In this document: in pieces, positions 47,905 to 56,664 of the stretch
Layout of the letters: every line of letters begins with the position of its first letter
Numbering within the stretch: position 1 is the first letter of the stretch
Source of the DNA: CAVVST01 sp963750995
GTDB taxonomy: Bacteria; Acidobacteriota; Vicinamibacteria; Vicinamibacterales; UBA2999
Length of the DNA stretch: 64,000 bases
Reading direction: 5' to 3'
NCBI GenBank assembly: GCA_963750995.1
Contig: CAVVST010000004.1
Span: forward strand, 62,001-126,000
Program-made: the position numbers and the translations under genes
Notes under the pieces: generated by a model
What the model was told of the DNA's origin: nothing
Seen by the model: the letters and a program-made list of their open reading frames with translations, nothing else
Databases searched by the model: none

Positions 47905-48669
47905 TTACGCGGCGGCGACGGCCTTGACGTCAACGCCCGCCCCGGCGAGCGCCTCACGAATTCGACCGGCCAGTTCCGCGGCTCCTGGTGTATCACCGTG
48001 GACGCAGATGGTATCGACGACGAGGTGGACCGTCGTGCCGTCAATCGACTCGACCACGTGATCGCGGGCCATCCGAATAACGCGCGGGATCACAGCCTCA
48101 GCGTCGACAATCACGGCACCCGCCTGCTGGCGTGGCACCAGCGTGCCGTCAGGCAGATAGGCGCGATCCGCGAAACCTTCGGCCGCCGTGCGCAGCCCCG
48201 CCCGCTTCCCCGCCTCGATCAACTGGGATCCAGGTAGCCCGAACAGAATCAACCCGGGGTCGACGACTCTCGCCGCCCGCGCGATGGCATCGGCCAGCCC
48301 GGCATCGCGCGCGGCCATGTTGAACAGCGCGCCGTGGGGCTTCACGTGCTGCAGCCGAACTCCCTGCGCCGCCGCAATCGCCGCCAGGACTTCGACCTGG
48401 TAGGCAACGAAGTCCTCCACGTCCGCGGGCGAAAACTGGAGTTCGCGGCGCCCGAATCCCGCGGGGTCCGGAAAGCTAGGGTGAGCGCCCACCGCGACAC
48501 AGTGCTCGCGTGCCAGCGCGACCGTATCGCGCATGACGCCCGCATTGCCGGCGTGGAAGCCGCAGGCGACGTTGGCTGAGGTGAGGTGCGGCACCAGGCG
48601 CGAGTCCGGGCTGCCAGCGGCACGACCTCGAAGACTCTCGCCAACATCACCATTCAGGTCGATGCGCAT
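47905..48669 (-). CDS. pxpA: 5-oxoprolinase subunit A (PxpA, LamB/YcsF family)
   Basis: 254 residues, intact. RIDLNGDVGES, LTSANVACGFHAGNAGVMRD, AVGAHPSFPDPAGFGRREL and LQHVKPHGALFNMAARD are the family signatures. PxpA works with PxpB and PxpC to open 5-oxoproline to glutamate with ATP; the pxpB/pxpC partners are not in this window, which is unusual since the three normally cluster. They may lie elsewhere. Start ATG 48669. Confidence 0.93.
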   Translation of the reverse strand: MRIDLNGDVGESLRGRAAGSPDSRLVPHLTSANVACGFHAGNAGVMRDTVALAREHCVAVGAHPSFPDPAGFGRRELQFSPADVEDFVAYQVEVLAAIAAAQGVRLQHVKPHGALFNMAARDAGLADAIARAARVVDPGLILFGLPGSQLIEAGKRAGLRTAAEGFADRAYLPDGTLVPRQQAGAVIVDAEAVIPRVIRMARDHVVESIDGTTVHLVVDTICVHGDTPGAAELAGRIREALAGAGVDVKAVAAA

Positions 48670-48770
48670 TGCCTCACGCTACACCCCTGTAATTTCTTCT
48701 ACATTTCTGAAAGCGGTTGAGCTGGGCGGATGTGGTTTTGTTAGTAAATTCGCGCGGCACGCCGGTTGCG

Positions 48771-48881
48771 CATAGACTTGGCGTCGGTCTGTGGTTTACG
48801 GCACGAAGCCGTAAATGCTGGGGGGAGCCAGGCCGGCATTCCAGGACGGGGCGCTTTCGGGCGTCCCATCCTGTTTTTTTT
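48771..48881 (+). ncRNA. Candidate structured small RNA, four hairpins ending in an intrinsic terminator
   Basis: Non-coding gap between pxpA and the DGQHR gene. Consecutive perfect or near-perfect stems on the plus strand: CATAGAC/GTCTGTG with a 9-base loop (48771-48793), TTTACGGC/GCCGTAAA with loop ACGAA (48795-48815), TGCTGG/CCGGCA (48816-48838) and the terminator stem (48842-48873) with eight T. A weak promoter TTGAGC (48717) with TAGTAA (48742) lies upstream. No open frame or ribosome site follows, and the next genes on both sides point away or inward, so this looks like a free-standing transcript rather than a leader. It does not match any riboswitch class I can recall. Confidence 0.55.
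48842..48881 (+). terminator. Intrinsic terminator of the candidate small RNA
   Basis: Outer stem CAGGA/TCCTG and inner stem GGGGCGC/GCGTCCC (one G-U pair) with loop TTTCGG, followed directly by T x8 (48874-48881). A second small palindrome AAAGGC/GCCTTT with T5 (48886-48902) just before the stop of the DGQHR gene could terminate that gene on the minus strand. Confidence 0.8.
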
Positions 48882-48902
48882 GTACAAAGGCCCTGTGCCT
48901 TT

Positions 48903-50039
48903 TTACACACCCGCTCCTTCCGGATACTCGAGGGCGAGCTTCAGCTCCCGCGCAAGCGATTCAACGGTCGTCCCCTGCCGTTTCCACGCCCCATCAGTCT
49001 CGAACCTCAGATCGCCGATCCGGCGCCCCCAGGGGGCAATGACCCGCCCAATGGCGCGGAAGTCGCTCCGGTCCGCATGCTGCTGATCCAGCCGGAGCAC
49101 GACGTCGGGCGCCACCCGGATGAAGGCCCGGAGGGCGGTCGCGGATTTGATGCTGTACTTGCGGCCACCCCAGGCAGCGCCAAAGACCACGGAAATCTGC
49201 TTGAAGTAGTTCACGAAGAACTTCCTGGAATCCTCGCGGAAATCGGCTGCCTTCTTCGGTCCGCCGAAGGCATCGCTCGCGAACAGCTTCTTGAGCTCCT
49301 GCGCGAGCGGCGCCTGGGCCACGCGGCCGCGGCCGACGCCGAGCAGCTTGATCTCGCCGTGCAGCGGCGAATCGTCGCGGTCGTTGAGCGCACGTACCAC
49401 GTCGTGCGCCGCCGCCAGCGCGTCGTCACGATAGAGCTGCCGGCCCGACAGGCTGACCAGGTGCGACGCATTGAGCCGTGTGTGCTTCGCGTTGATCGTC
49501 ACGAACATCTGCACGACATGATCTTCTGGCAGACGATCGAAGATGATTGCGGGAACCGAGAAATCATGGTCGCGGATGTTGTCGATGTCGGCATGCAGCG
49601 CGAGCAGCCGGTGCTGTCCGTCGATCGCCCGGAGGATGCCCTCGCGCTCCGGAACCTTGAGGCGGCCGACGACCGCGCCCGGTTCCGCCGGTTCGAACGT
49701 CAATTTCTCGTCGCAGGAAATGATGACTGCGCCCGGGATGGACGGAAGGTCCCGCGCCTGCCGGCATTGCTCGTAATACAGGACGAGTTCGTCAATCTTT
49801 CGCCTGATGATCTGCCGCTGGTAGGCCTTTTCGTTCGAGGCGATTCGGCGTTCCAGCAGGTCCCAGTTCACCTTGGACGGCACCTTCTTCTTGCCGCCCC
49901 GAACGCCCCCCTGCGCTCCAGAGTCCCCGTAGTTCAGAACCTCGAAGCGAACGAGCTTGTCGATGTCCTCGGCAGTAAGCGACGCCTGGTAGAACTGCAC
50001 GCCAAACTGCTGCATCCGGATGGCCGCCACGTTTATCAT
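48903..50039 (-). CDS. DGQHR-domain protein (DndB-like)
   Basis: 378 residues from ATG 50039, unbroken. The signature LRAIDGQHRLLALHADI is followed by VPAIIFDRLPEDHVVQMFVT and INAKHTRLNASHLVSLSGRQ, the DNA-sulfur-modification repressor DndB/DGQHR fold. FYQASLTAEDIDKLVRFEVL and RRKIDELVLYYEQCRQARDL precede it. Stand-alone members occur in many genomes away from dnd operons; no dndA/C/D/E or other defence gene is visible here. Function unknown; a DNA-binding or defence-related role is inference from the family. Translated end EYPEGAGV. Confidence 0.85.
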   Translation of the reverse strand: MINVAAIRMQQFGVQFYQASLTAEDIDKLVRFEVLNYGDSGAQGGVRGGKKKVPSKVNWDLLERRIASNEKAYQRQIIRRKIDELVLYYEQCRQARDLPSIPGAVIISCDEKLTFEPAEPGAVVGRLKVPEREGILRAIDGQHRLLALHADIDNIRDHDFSVPAIIFDRLPEDHVVQMFVTINAKHTRLNASHLVSLSGRQLYRDDALAAAHDVVRALNDRDDSPLHGEIKLLGVGRGRVAQAPLAQELKKLFASDAFGGPKKAADFREDSRKFFVNYFKQISVVFGAAWGGRKYSIKSATALRAFIRVAPDVVLRLDQQHADRSDFRAIGRVIAPWGRRIGDLRFETDGAWKRQGTTVESLARELKLALEYPEGAGV

Positions 50040-50200
50040 GTAGGTCCTCTCCGCCGACTCGGCTTCGAGTCGCGGAAGAGGCGAATTGTAGCGACCTGCG
50101 GCCCTCCTGCTCAACCCGTTTTTTCGGTTTCTATTCGAACCCGAAGCGTGCCGGACCCGTCGGGCTACTCTCTATCCGACGACAGAACAAGGAGTTAGAG

Positions 50201-52468
50201 ATGGTTCGGCCGCACGCGGCCCTCTGCACGACGGCGCTCGGTATTTTTGCAGCGATCGTCCTCATGCCCTTATCTGCACAAGCTCAGCAGGAGGAAACGC
50301 CGCTCAACTACGAGAGCGCACGATTCGAGCGGCGGCTCCAGGCCGTTCGGGCAATCGGCCCCATCACTCTCGACGGGAGTCTTGACGAGGCCGCGTGGGC
50401 AACGGCGCCCGATGGCGCAGCACTTCATCCAGAGTGACCCGCGTGAGGGCCAGCCGGCCACCTTCGACACGCAGGTCCGGATTCTCTATGACGATGACGC
50501 GCTCTATTTCGGCGTGTTCGCCCACGACGAGGAGCCGGCCCGCCTGATCGTCAACGACCTGAAGAAGGACTACAACACCGACGGCAGCGACGGTTTCCGG
50601 ATCATTCTCGACACGTTTCACGACGAGCGGAACGGCTACCAGTTCGCGACCAATCCCGCCGGCGCGAAGTGGGACGCGCAGATGTCGAACGAAGGACGCG
50701 AGACCAACGCGAACTGGGACGGCATCTGGGAGGTGGCCACGCGCGTCACCGAAACCGGATGGAATGCCGAGATCCGGATCCCGTTCCGCACGCTCAAGTT
50801 CGACGGCGCCGAGGCGCAGACGTGGGGCGTGAACTTCGAGCGCAAGGTCAGGCGGCTGAATGAAGACAGCTTCTGGTCGCCGATTCCACGGATTTACGAC
50901 ATCACGCGCGTGTCGCTCGCGGGCACGGTCGACGGTTTGCGCGGCCTGCGGCCGGGTAAGAACATCCGCGTCAAGCCATACGCGTTGAGCAGTTCCAACA
51001 CCGTCGGGCGCCTCGGCACCGACGGAGATTTCGACGCCGGCCTCGACGTGAAATACGGCGTCACCAGCGGGCTCACCTGGGATTTCACGGTGAACACCGA
51101 CTTTTCGCAGGCCGAAGCCGACGAACAGCAAATCAATCTCTCGCGGTTCAACCTGTTCTTTCCCGAGAAGCGCGACTTCTTCCTCGAGAACTCCGGCATC
51201 TTCCTGTTCGGCGCCGGAGGCGGCGGATTCGCGGCGGGCGGCGGCGGTGGTGGCGGCGGCGGCGGGCGCCAGAACGCGTCGGCGACACGCGACTGTTCTT
51301 CAGCCGGCGCATCGGCCTGTCCGACGACGGCGGAATGAGATTCCGATCCTCGCCGGGACGAGGCTGACCGGCCGCCAGGGCGCCTATTCGATCGGCGTGT
51401 TGAACATTCAACAACGCTCGCTCGATACAGTGCCGGCGGCGAACTTCACGGCGCTGCGCGTCCGGCGGGACCTCCTGGCCAACTCCGACATCGGCGCCGT
51501 CTTCCTCAACAAGGAAACGGAGGGTCCGGCATTCAACCGCGTCGCCGGCGTCGATGCCAACTTCCGCTTCGGACCCTCGGTCTCGTTCAACGCGTACGGC
51601 GCGAAGACGTTTTCGCCAGACGCAGCCGTGCCGCTGAAGGGGCGCGACCACACGATGCGCGATCGGCGGGCGCTACGAAGGCCGCGTCTGGCAGACGAAC
51701 GGCCGTTTCGACACCATCGGCACGCGGTTCAACGACGAGATGGGATTCGTCCCGCGGCTCGGCGTCGACAACGCCTTCATCTTCGTCGGACGGCGTTTCA
51801 GGCCGGTTTTGCTGTCACGCTGGGTGCGCGAGACACGTCCGCACTGGCAGGCCGACGTCTTCACGCGCCAGGACGGCGGCGGACTGGAGTCGCGCTACCA
51901 GGACTTCCACCTGCCCTTCGCGTTCCAGGACGGGTCGAACATGGAAATGGGCGTCAATCCGAACGTCGAAGTCGTCCGCGCTCCGTTCACCATCAACAGC
52001 TCGCGCGGCGTCCGCGTCACGCCCGGACGCTACGAATTCAACGAGTACTTCATCTTCTGGAACACGAACGGCGCCGCCCGCGTCTCGTTCAACAACCGCT
52101 ACTCGATCGGCCGCTTCTACGACGGCTACCGCCGCGCTTACACGTTTGGGCCGTCGGTGCGCCTGAACGAGAACTTCAACGCGTCGGTGAATCTGGCGAT
52201 TAACGACATCGAGCTGTCAACCGGCAGCTTCGTTTCGAAACTGCTGACGACGCGGGTGAACTACAACTTCAACACGAAGATGTTCGTGAACGCCCTGGTG
52301 CAGTACAACAGCGACAATCACCAGTGGACGTCAAACCTGCGGTTTAACCTGATCCACCGTCCGCTGAGCGATTTTTTCCTTGTCTACAACGAAGGCCGGG
52401 ACGAGCGCACGGGCCAGATGCTGAGCCGGGCCGTCATCGCGAAGATGACGTATCTCGTGGCGTTCTAG
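50201..52468 (+). CDS. DUF5916-family outer-membrane protein with N-terminal CBM9-like domain (at least three frameshifts)
   Basis: About 750 residues once frames are joined near 50410, 51305-51345 and 51655. Signal peptide (GIFAAIVLMPLSAQAQ), then a carbohydrate-binding-like domain (ITLDGSLDEAAWATAPDG; VRILYDDDALYFGVFAHDEE; TGWNAEIRIPFRTLKF). A linker with a poly-Gly run (GAGGGGFAAGGGGGGG) leads into a large C-terminal beta-barrel (LTWDFTVNTDFSQAEADEQQ; RYEFNEYFIFWNTNGAARVS), ending in an aromatic strand KMTYLVAF. This is the DUF5916 architecture common in Acidobacteria and Bacteroidetes. Likely an outer-membrane channel or receptor for polymers; substrate unknown. Confidence 0.85.
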
Positions 52469-53500
52469 ACGATTCTTCAGTTTCACGAGCGCGAACAGGA
52501 ACAGCGTCAGCAGCGCCCATCCGACCATCGCCCACTCGAACGGAAGACGCCGATGAATCGGCGCGCTGAAGATCCCGTACACCATCTCGACGTGGATCCA
52601 GTAGACGAACAGCGACGACCGTCCAAACTCCTGCATCGCCGCCCGGAACGGCGTCCGGACCGCGCTGACGACATAGGCGAGGGGCAGAAACGCGATCACC
52701 AGTCCCAGGCGCACAAAGAAAAACGTCGGCGAACTGGTCCAGAAGTTGGTCTCCGCGTATATGGGCGGGAGATACGACGCCGCGTAGCCGCCCGCGGTGA
52801 GCAGGATGCCCACGGCCGCGAGCCCGGTGTTCATGACACGTTCGTCGCGCGATGACCGGGCCGAATCGATCCAGAAGCCGACGGCGGCCCCTGCCAGCAG
52901 AAATCCAGCCCAGGGGAACAGCGTAAACGTCGTGGCGCCGGCGAACGGACGCAGGTACCACTCAATCGCGTCGGGCAGCACCGCCGGCAGCGGGCTCGCG
53001 CGGACGATTGGCGTGACCATCGCTGCTGCGACCGCCGCACCCGCCAGGAGCAGCGCGCGCGAACGCGATCCCCGTCCGAGCCCCCAGAGCACGGCGCCGC
53101 CCAGCATCGCCACGCCCATCACATTGAGAATGTCGACCTTGAAGAGTGTCCGGTAAACCTCGCCGCCGCTGATCAGCCACGCCTGGAGGCGAAACAGAAA
53201 CGCCAGGCCGAAGATCTGCCAGCCTCGCCGGCGTGCGAGCGCCGCGGCTTCAGCCTCGGTACGCCCCTGGCGGAGGCGCGCCCCGGCGGCCAGCACCAGC
53301 GACACACCAGCCAGGAACAGGAACAGCGGCGCCGCGATCCCCCAGGTCAAGGCAACCCAGCGGTAGGCCGCCTGCGGCTTGTCCTCGAGCCGCGTCCACG
53401 AATCGACGGCGTGACCCTGGATCATCACGACCACCGCCGCGCCGCGCAGCCAATCCAGGTATCCCTTGCGGAGCGGGCGCGACGCCACCGCCGTTGTCAC
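52331..53500 (-). CDS. Membrane acyltransferase of the HGSNAT-like / DUF1624 family
   Basis: About 389 residues from GTG 53500. LDWLRGAAVVVMIQGHAVDS near the start is the His-containing active-site region; around ten hydrophobic segments follow (GIAAPLFLFLAGVSLVLAAG, ILLTAGGYAASYLPP, YWIHVEMVYGIFSAPIHRRL). The frame runs 137 bases into the convergent DUF5916 gene; a TAG one frame over at 52465-52467 is probably the real end, after VKLKNRLE. The family transfers acyl groups from acyl-CoA across the membrane to sugars; the acceptor here is unknown. GTG overlaps the OsmC stop (GTGA). Confidence 0.8.
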   Translation of the reverse strand: MTTAVASRPLRKGYLDWLRGAAVVVMIQGHAVDSWTRLEDKPQAAYRWVALTWGIAAPLFLFLAGVSLVLAAGARLRQGRTEAEAAALARRRGWQIFGLAFLFRLQAWLISGGEVYRTLFKVDILNVMGVAMLGGAVLWGLGRGSRSRALLLAGAAVAAAMVTPIVRASPLPAVLPDAIEWYLRPFAGATTFTLFPWAGFLLAGAAVGFWIDSARSSRDERVMNTGLAAVGILLTAGGYAASYLPPIYAETNFWTSSPTFFFVRLGLVIAFLPLAYVVSAVRTPFRAAMQEFGRSSLFVYWIHVEMVYGIFSAPIHRRLPFEWAMVGWALLTLFLFALVKLKNRLERHEIRHLRDDGPAQHLARALVPAFVVDKEKIAQRTVDQVKPQV

Positions 53501-53910
53501 GGGCGGATGTCGAATGCGGTGATGAACTCGATGTCCTGCCGCATCGAGTGCCACACCGAGCAATACGTCTCGCGCGACAGGGTAATCGCGCGATCGACCG
53601 CCTCGGGCGCGACTGTGCCAGAGATATGAAACTGCAGCGTGATGCGTGTGAAGCGGCGCGGAGGGGTGGCGGCGCGTTCGCCGCTGAACGAGACGCGCAG
53701 GCCGGTGAACGGCTGCCGGCCTTTCTCGAGGATGGAAGCGACATCAGCGGCCATGCAGCCTGCGAGGCCGATCGCGGCGACCTGCATCGGCGAAGGGCCT
53801 GCGCTACCGTCGCCGTCGACGACGATGGCATTCTTACCGGCGGTTGCGCCGAAACGAAGCCCTTCCGACCAGATCAGTTCAACGGTGGTCGGAGGCCTCG
53901 CGTCCGCCAT
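53497..53910 (-). CDS. OsmC-family protein
   Basis: 137 residues, intact. The two redox cysteines are in AIGLAGCMAADVASILEKGR and RETYCSVWHSM, with the usual SPMQVAAIGLAGC lead-in. OsmC/Ohr proteins reduce organic hydroperoxides with thiol partners; the Ohr and OsmC subgroups cannot be separated here. Overlaps the acyltransferase gene by four bases and lies six bases after the Ftr1 gene, so an oxidative-stress link to iron uptake is plausible. Confidence 0.9.
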   Translation of the reverse strand: MADARPPTTVELIWSEGLRFGATAGKNAIVVDGDGSAGPSPMQVAAIGLAGCMAADVASILEKGRQPFTGLRVSFSGERAATPPRRFTRITLQFHISGTVAPEAVDRAITLSRETYCSVWHSMRQDIEFITAFDIRP

Positions 53911-53916
53911 CGGCGC

Positions 53917-54699
53917 TCAGCGCGTTGCGGTCTGCTGCACCTGCGGCGGGCTCTTGCGTGGACCGAACAGCCCCGCGAACACCAGCCATCCCATCGGAAT
54001 GAGAACGAGGAGATACGACAGCCAGATGCCGTAGCGTCCATCGGGTCCATACGGCTCGGTCGCCAGGTGGAGAGGTTCGCTGTAGGGGAAGATGTTGGCT
54101 TCGGTCAGCTCATGGAAGCCGTAGATGAGCAACTGAACGACGAACACGGCCAAAAACACTGCCGTCACCTGGAAGAAGAGGGCGAGGTTCACGCGATGTC
54201 CGTAACGCGACCAGAGGGAAGCGACAACGGCGGCGAACACCGTGCCCGCGGCCGCCCCGATGATGACGTCCGTCGCGCGAACCTGGAACAGCAGGGTGCC
54301 CATGAGCATCGCCGTCTCCATCCCCTCGCGCGTGATCATGAGCAGCGTGAACAAGAAGACGCCGGCAAATGCCTTCATGCCTGTCTGAAGCGCCGACTGC
54401 TCGAGGTGCGATTCGATCTCCCGCTTCAACTTCTTCGCATGCCGCCACATGTGAACGATGAGCGACGCGACGAGGACGGCAGCGACCAGCGCGAGCACGC
54501 CTTCCCACAACGCCTGGTTCGAGGCGCGCTGAAAGAGCCACGCCGCGCCGATGCTCAGCAGGATCGACAGCCCGATACCCCAGTGAACCGCTGGGATCAA
54601 GGCATGCCGCCCACTCTTGCGCAGGTAGGCGAGACTGATGGCGACGATCAGGAAGGCTTCGAGTCCCTCCCGCAAGGTGATGACGAAGGCCTGCAGCAT
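53917..54699 (-). CDS. Ftr1-family iron permease
   Basis: 260 residues, intact, ATG 54699. The two iron-binding motifs are present: FVITLREGLEAFLIVAISLA (REGLE) and TLLMITREGMETAMLMGTLL (REGME). Seven hydrophobic helices. Unlike classical EfeU operons there is no periplasmic EfeO or peroxidase; the multicopper oxidase of this window lies 39 kb away, so a Fet3-Ftr1-like pair is conceivable but not adjacent. Upstream at 54704-54729 is a palindromic AT-rich element (see that entry). Confidence 0.92.
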   Translation of the reverse strand: MLQAFVITLREGLEAFLIVAISLAYLRKSGRHALIPAVHWGIGLSILLSIGAAWLFQRASNQALWEGVLALVAAVLVASLIVHMWRHAKKLKREIESHLEQSALQTGMKAFAGVFLFTLLMITREGMETAMLMGTLLFQVRATDVIIGAAAGTVFAAVVASLWSRYGHRVNLALFFQVTAVFLAVFVVQLLIYGFHELTEANIFPYSEPLHLATEPYGPDGRYGIWLSYLLVLIPMGWLVFAGLFGPRKSPPQVQQTATR

Positions 54700-54703
54700 T
54701 ACG

Positions 54704-54729
54704 GCGACCTCAAAATGAGATTAAGTCGC
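54704..54729 (-). promoter_or_regulatory. Palindromic AT-rich element before the Ftr1 gene
   Basis: GCGAC...GTCGC arms (54704-54708, 54725-54729) enclose CTCAAAATGAG (54709-54719), a smaller palindrome. It lies five bases upstream of ATG 54699. The AT-rich core in this GC-rich DNA and its position next to an iron permease suggest an iron-dependent operator, or a hairpin over the ribosome site; no match to a Fur consensus is claimed. Confidence 0.3.
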
Positions 54730-54739
54730 AATACTACTA

Positions 54740-54770
54740 GGGGGAAGGGGTCAGGGGGAAGGGGGAAGGG
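54740..54770. repeat. G-rich heptad repeat between the methyltransferase and Ftr1 genes
   Basis: Units GGGGGAA GGGGTCA GGGGGAA GGGGGAA and a partial GGG (54740-54770). It is a different 7-base family from the others, again exactly 7 bases per unit and again in the leader of a gene (Ftr1, read on minus as TTCCCCC). Confidence 0.85.
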
Positions 54771-54806
54771 CTGTCTTAGGAAACAGACCCTTCCCTCCCG
54801 AACGAC

Positions 54807-55352
54807 TTACTTAATTGGCACGGTCCAGAGGTAGATCGTCCGGCCGTTGACGTTCTGCGTCTGCTGCGGCTTGATGTCGCCCATGTCGAACGCGTGCGAC
54901 ACGATGCGCGTGCCCGGCTTCAGCTCGGCGTTGAGCTTGGGCATCACCTTCAGGTTGAGCGACGGCAGCAGGTAGAGCGTCACGACCGTCGCCTCGCTGA
55001 TGTTGGTCGTGAACAGATCCTGGTTGAGGAAGCGCACCTTATCCCCCATTCCCGAGGTCTTCAGGTTTTCCGTCGCTTCCTTGATGCGCTGCGGATCGAT
55101 GTCGATGCCGACGCCGCGGGCCCCGTAGGTGCGGGCAGCGGTGATCGGAATTCGTCCATCGCCGGAGCCGAGGTCGTAAACGACGTCGCTCGCCGATACC
55201 TTGGCCAGCTTCAACATCGCGTCGACAACTTCCTGCGGTGTCGGCACGAAAATGACGTCGGGCGACCGCAACGGGGCCGGCGCCTGCGCCGACGAGGGCA
55301 TCACCAGCGCCCCGATGATCGCAAGGGACAGGACGAAAGTACGAAGTCTCAT
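54807..55352 (-). CDS. Exported SAM-dependent methyltransferase
   Basis: 181 residues. A signal peptide (FVLSLAIIGALVMPSSAQA) precedes a Rossmann methyltransferase: VVYDLGSGDGRIPITAARTY (SAM motif I), GVGIDIDPQRIKEATENLKT, and LNQDLFTTNISEATVVTLYL. Secreted SAM methyltransferases are puzzling because SAM is cytosolic, yet this arrangement is common in Acidobacteria. It may be a periplasm-facing protein of unknown role, or the signal may act as a membrane anchor. Frame intact, start ATG 55352. Confidence 0.85.
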   Translation of the reverse strand: MRLRTFVLSLAIIGALVMPSSAQAPAPLRSPDVIFVPTPQEVVDAMLKLAKVSASDVVYDLGSGDGRIPITAARTYGARGVGIDIDPQRIKEATENLKTSGMGDKVRFLNQDLFTTNISEATVVTLYLLPSLNLKVMPKLNAELKPGTRIVSHAFDMGDIKPQQTQNVNGRTIYLWTVPIK

Positions 55353-55424
55353 GGGCCTCCTCGAGAAGTAGGACCTTGGAGTAGCTCGGCGAGATTATAT
55401 CTCCCGGCGGATTATGCTACGCCC

Positions 55425-56636
55425 ATGGCGGTGATTGTCCAGAAGTACGGTGGGAGCAGCGTCGCCAGCGTCAATAAGCTGCGGGAAGTGGCGGAGCGCG
55501 TCATGCGCACCTCCCGCGAGGGACACCAGGTGGCCGTCGTGGTGTCGGCGATGGGCAAGACTACCGATGAGCTTCTGGCGATGGCCAAGCAGGTCTCGCC
55601 CAACCCGCCCCGGCGCGAACTCGACATGCTGCTCTCTGCAGGCGAGCGCATCTCGATGGCGCTGCTGTCAATGGCGGTGCGGGAACTGGGCGGCGATGCG
55701 ATCAGCTTCACCGGCAGCCAGTCCGGGATCATCACGACGGACCGGCACGTGGATGCGCGCATCATCGAGGTGCGTCCATCACGCGTACAGGCTGAGCTGG
55801 CGAAGGGAAAGATCGTCGTCATAGCCGGTTTCCAGGGCGTATCGCGTCACAAGGAAGTGACGACGCTCGGGCGGGGCGGCAGCGACACAACCGCCGTGGC
55901 GATGGCGGCGGCGCTCGACGCCGATTACTGCGAGATCTGTTCGGACGTGGACGGCGTCTACTCGGCCGACCCGCGTGTCGTCGGCGGCGCGCGGCGCATC
56001 GGCACGCTGTCGTACGAAGAGACGCAGGAGATGGCGGAGGCTGGCGCCAAGGTCCTGAATGCGCAGGCTGTCGAGTTTGCGAAGGAGAAAGGGATCGCGA
56101 TTTACGCGCGTGCGACGAGTGGGCCGCTTCCGGGCCCGGATCCGTCAAGCGACGGGACGGTGGTGGCCCGGTCGGCTCCGCGCGCGGCGGGCACGATTGT
56201 CGGCGTCGCCAGCGAGCGCGACATCGTCATCCTCAACGCGGACGTCCCGGCCGCAGACCTGCTGGCGCTGCTCGATGAGCGCGGCGTCGCGGGCAAGCAG
56301 TTGCACATCTTCGGCGATCAGACCCAGGTCGCCGTCTCGCGCCAGAACCTCCACGACGAGGCTCATCTGAAGGATGCCCTCGACGCCCGGTTCAGCGGCC
56401 GGGCGCGCCTGGTGGATGGGCTGGCCGCGGTGAGCGTGGTGGGAGCCGGTATCAACACGACTCATGAGAACGTTCGTGCCGGCGCCGAGGCGCTCGCCGA
56501 GGCCGGCATCACCCCCGCCGCCACCGCCACCTCGTCGTTTCGCATCACCTGGATGATCCCGCGCGAGAGGACTGACGACGCCGTCCGCCTCCTGCACCGC
56601 CGCTTCATCGAATCGGGGATTTCCGCCCTTCCCTGA
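55425..56636 (+). CDS. lysC: Aspartokinase (LysC type, two-ACT)
   Basis: 403 residues from ATG 55425. MAVIVQKYGGSSVASVNKLR, the catalytic block GFQGVSRHKEVTTLGRGGSD, and DVDGVYSADPRVV belong to the kinase domain. Two C-terminal ACT domains (VGVASERDIVILNADVPAAD and VSVVGAGINTTHENVRAG) bind lysine/threonine for feedback. First step of the aspartate family. A second, larger aspartokinase lies at 60.7-62.1 kb, so isoenzymes with separate feedback are likely. No lysine riboswitch is seen in the 70-base leader. Confidence 0.95.
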   Translation: MAVIVQKYGGSSVASVNKLREVAERVMRTSREGHQVAVVVSAMGKTTDELLAMAKQVSPNPPRRELDMLLSAGERISMALLSMAVRELGGDAISFTGSQSGIITTDRHVDARIIEVRPSRVQAELAKGKIVVIAGFQGVSRHKEVTTLGRGGSDTTAVAMAAALDADYCEICSDVDGVYSADPRVVGGARRIGTLSYEETQEMAEAGAKVLNAQAVEFAKEKGIAIYARATSGPLPGPDPSSDGTVVARSAPRAAGTIVGVASERDIVILNADVPAADLLALLDERGVAGKQLHIFGDQTQVAVSRQNLHDEAHLKDALDARFSGRARLVDGLAAVSVVGAGINTTHENVRAGAEALAEAGITPAATATSSFRITWMIPRERTDDAVRLLHRRFIESGISALP

Positions 56637-56664
56637 CGCGGGCCGCAGGCCTATGATCGGCCGC

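Noticed and set aside
48735..48881. Known riboswitch (c-di-GMP, ZTP, preQ1, fluoride) in the pxpA-DGQHR gap
   Set aside because: None of the conserved core sequences of these classes is present, and no gene follows on the same strand within range.
54894..55424. N-terminal extension of lysC
   Set aside because: It is antisense to the methyltransferase gene; the aspartokinase domain begins exactly at ATG 55425.
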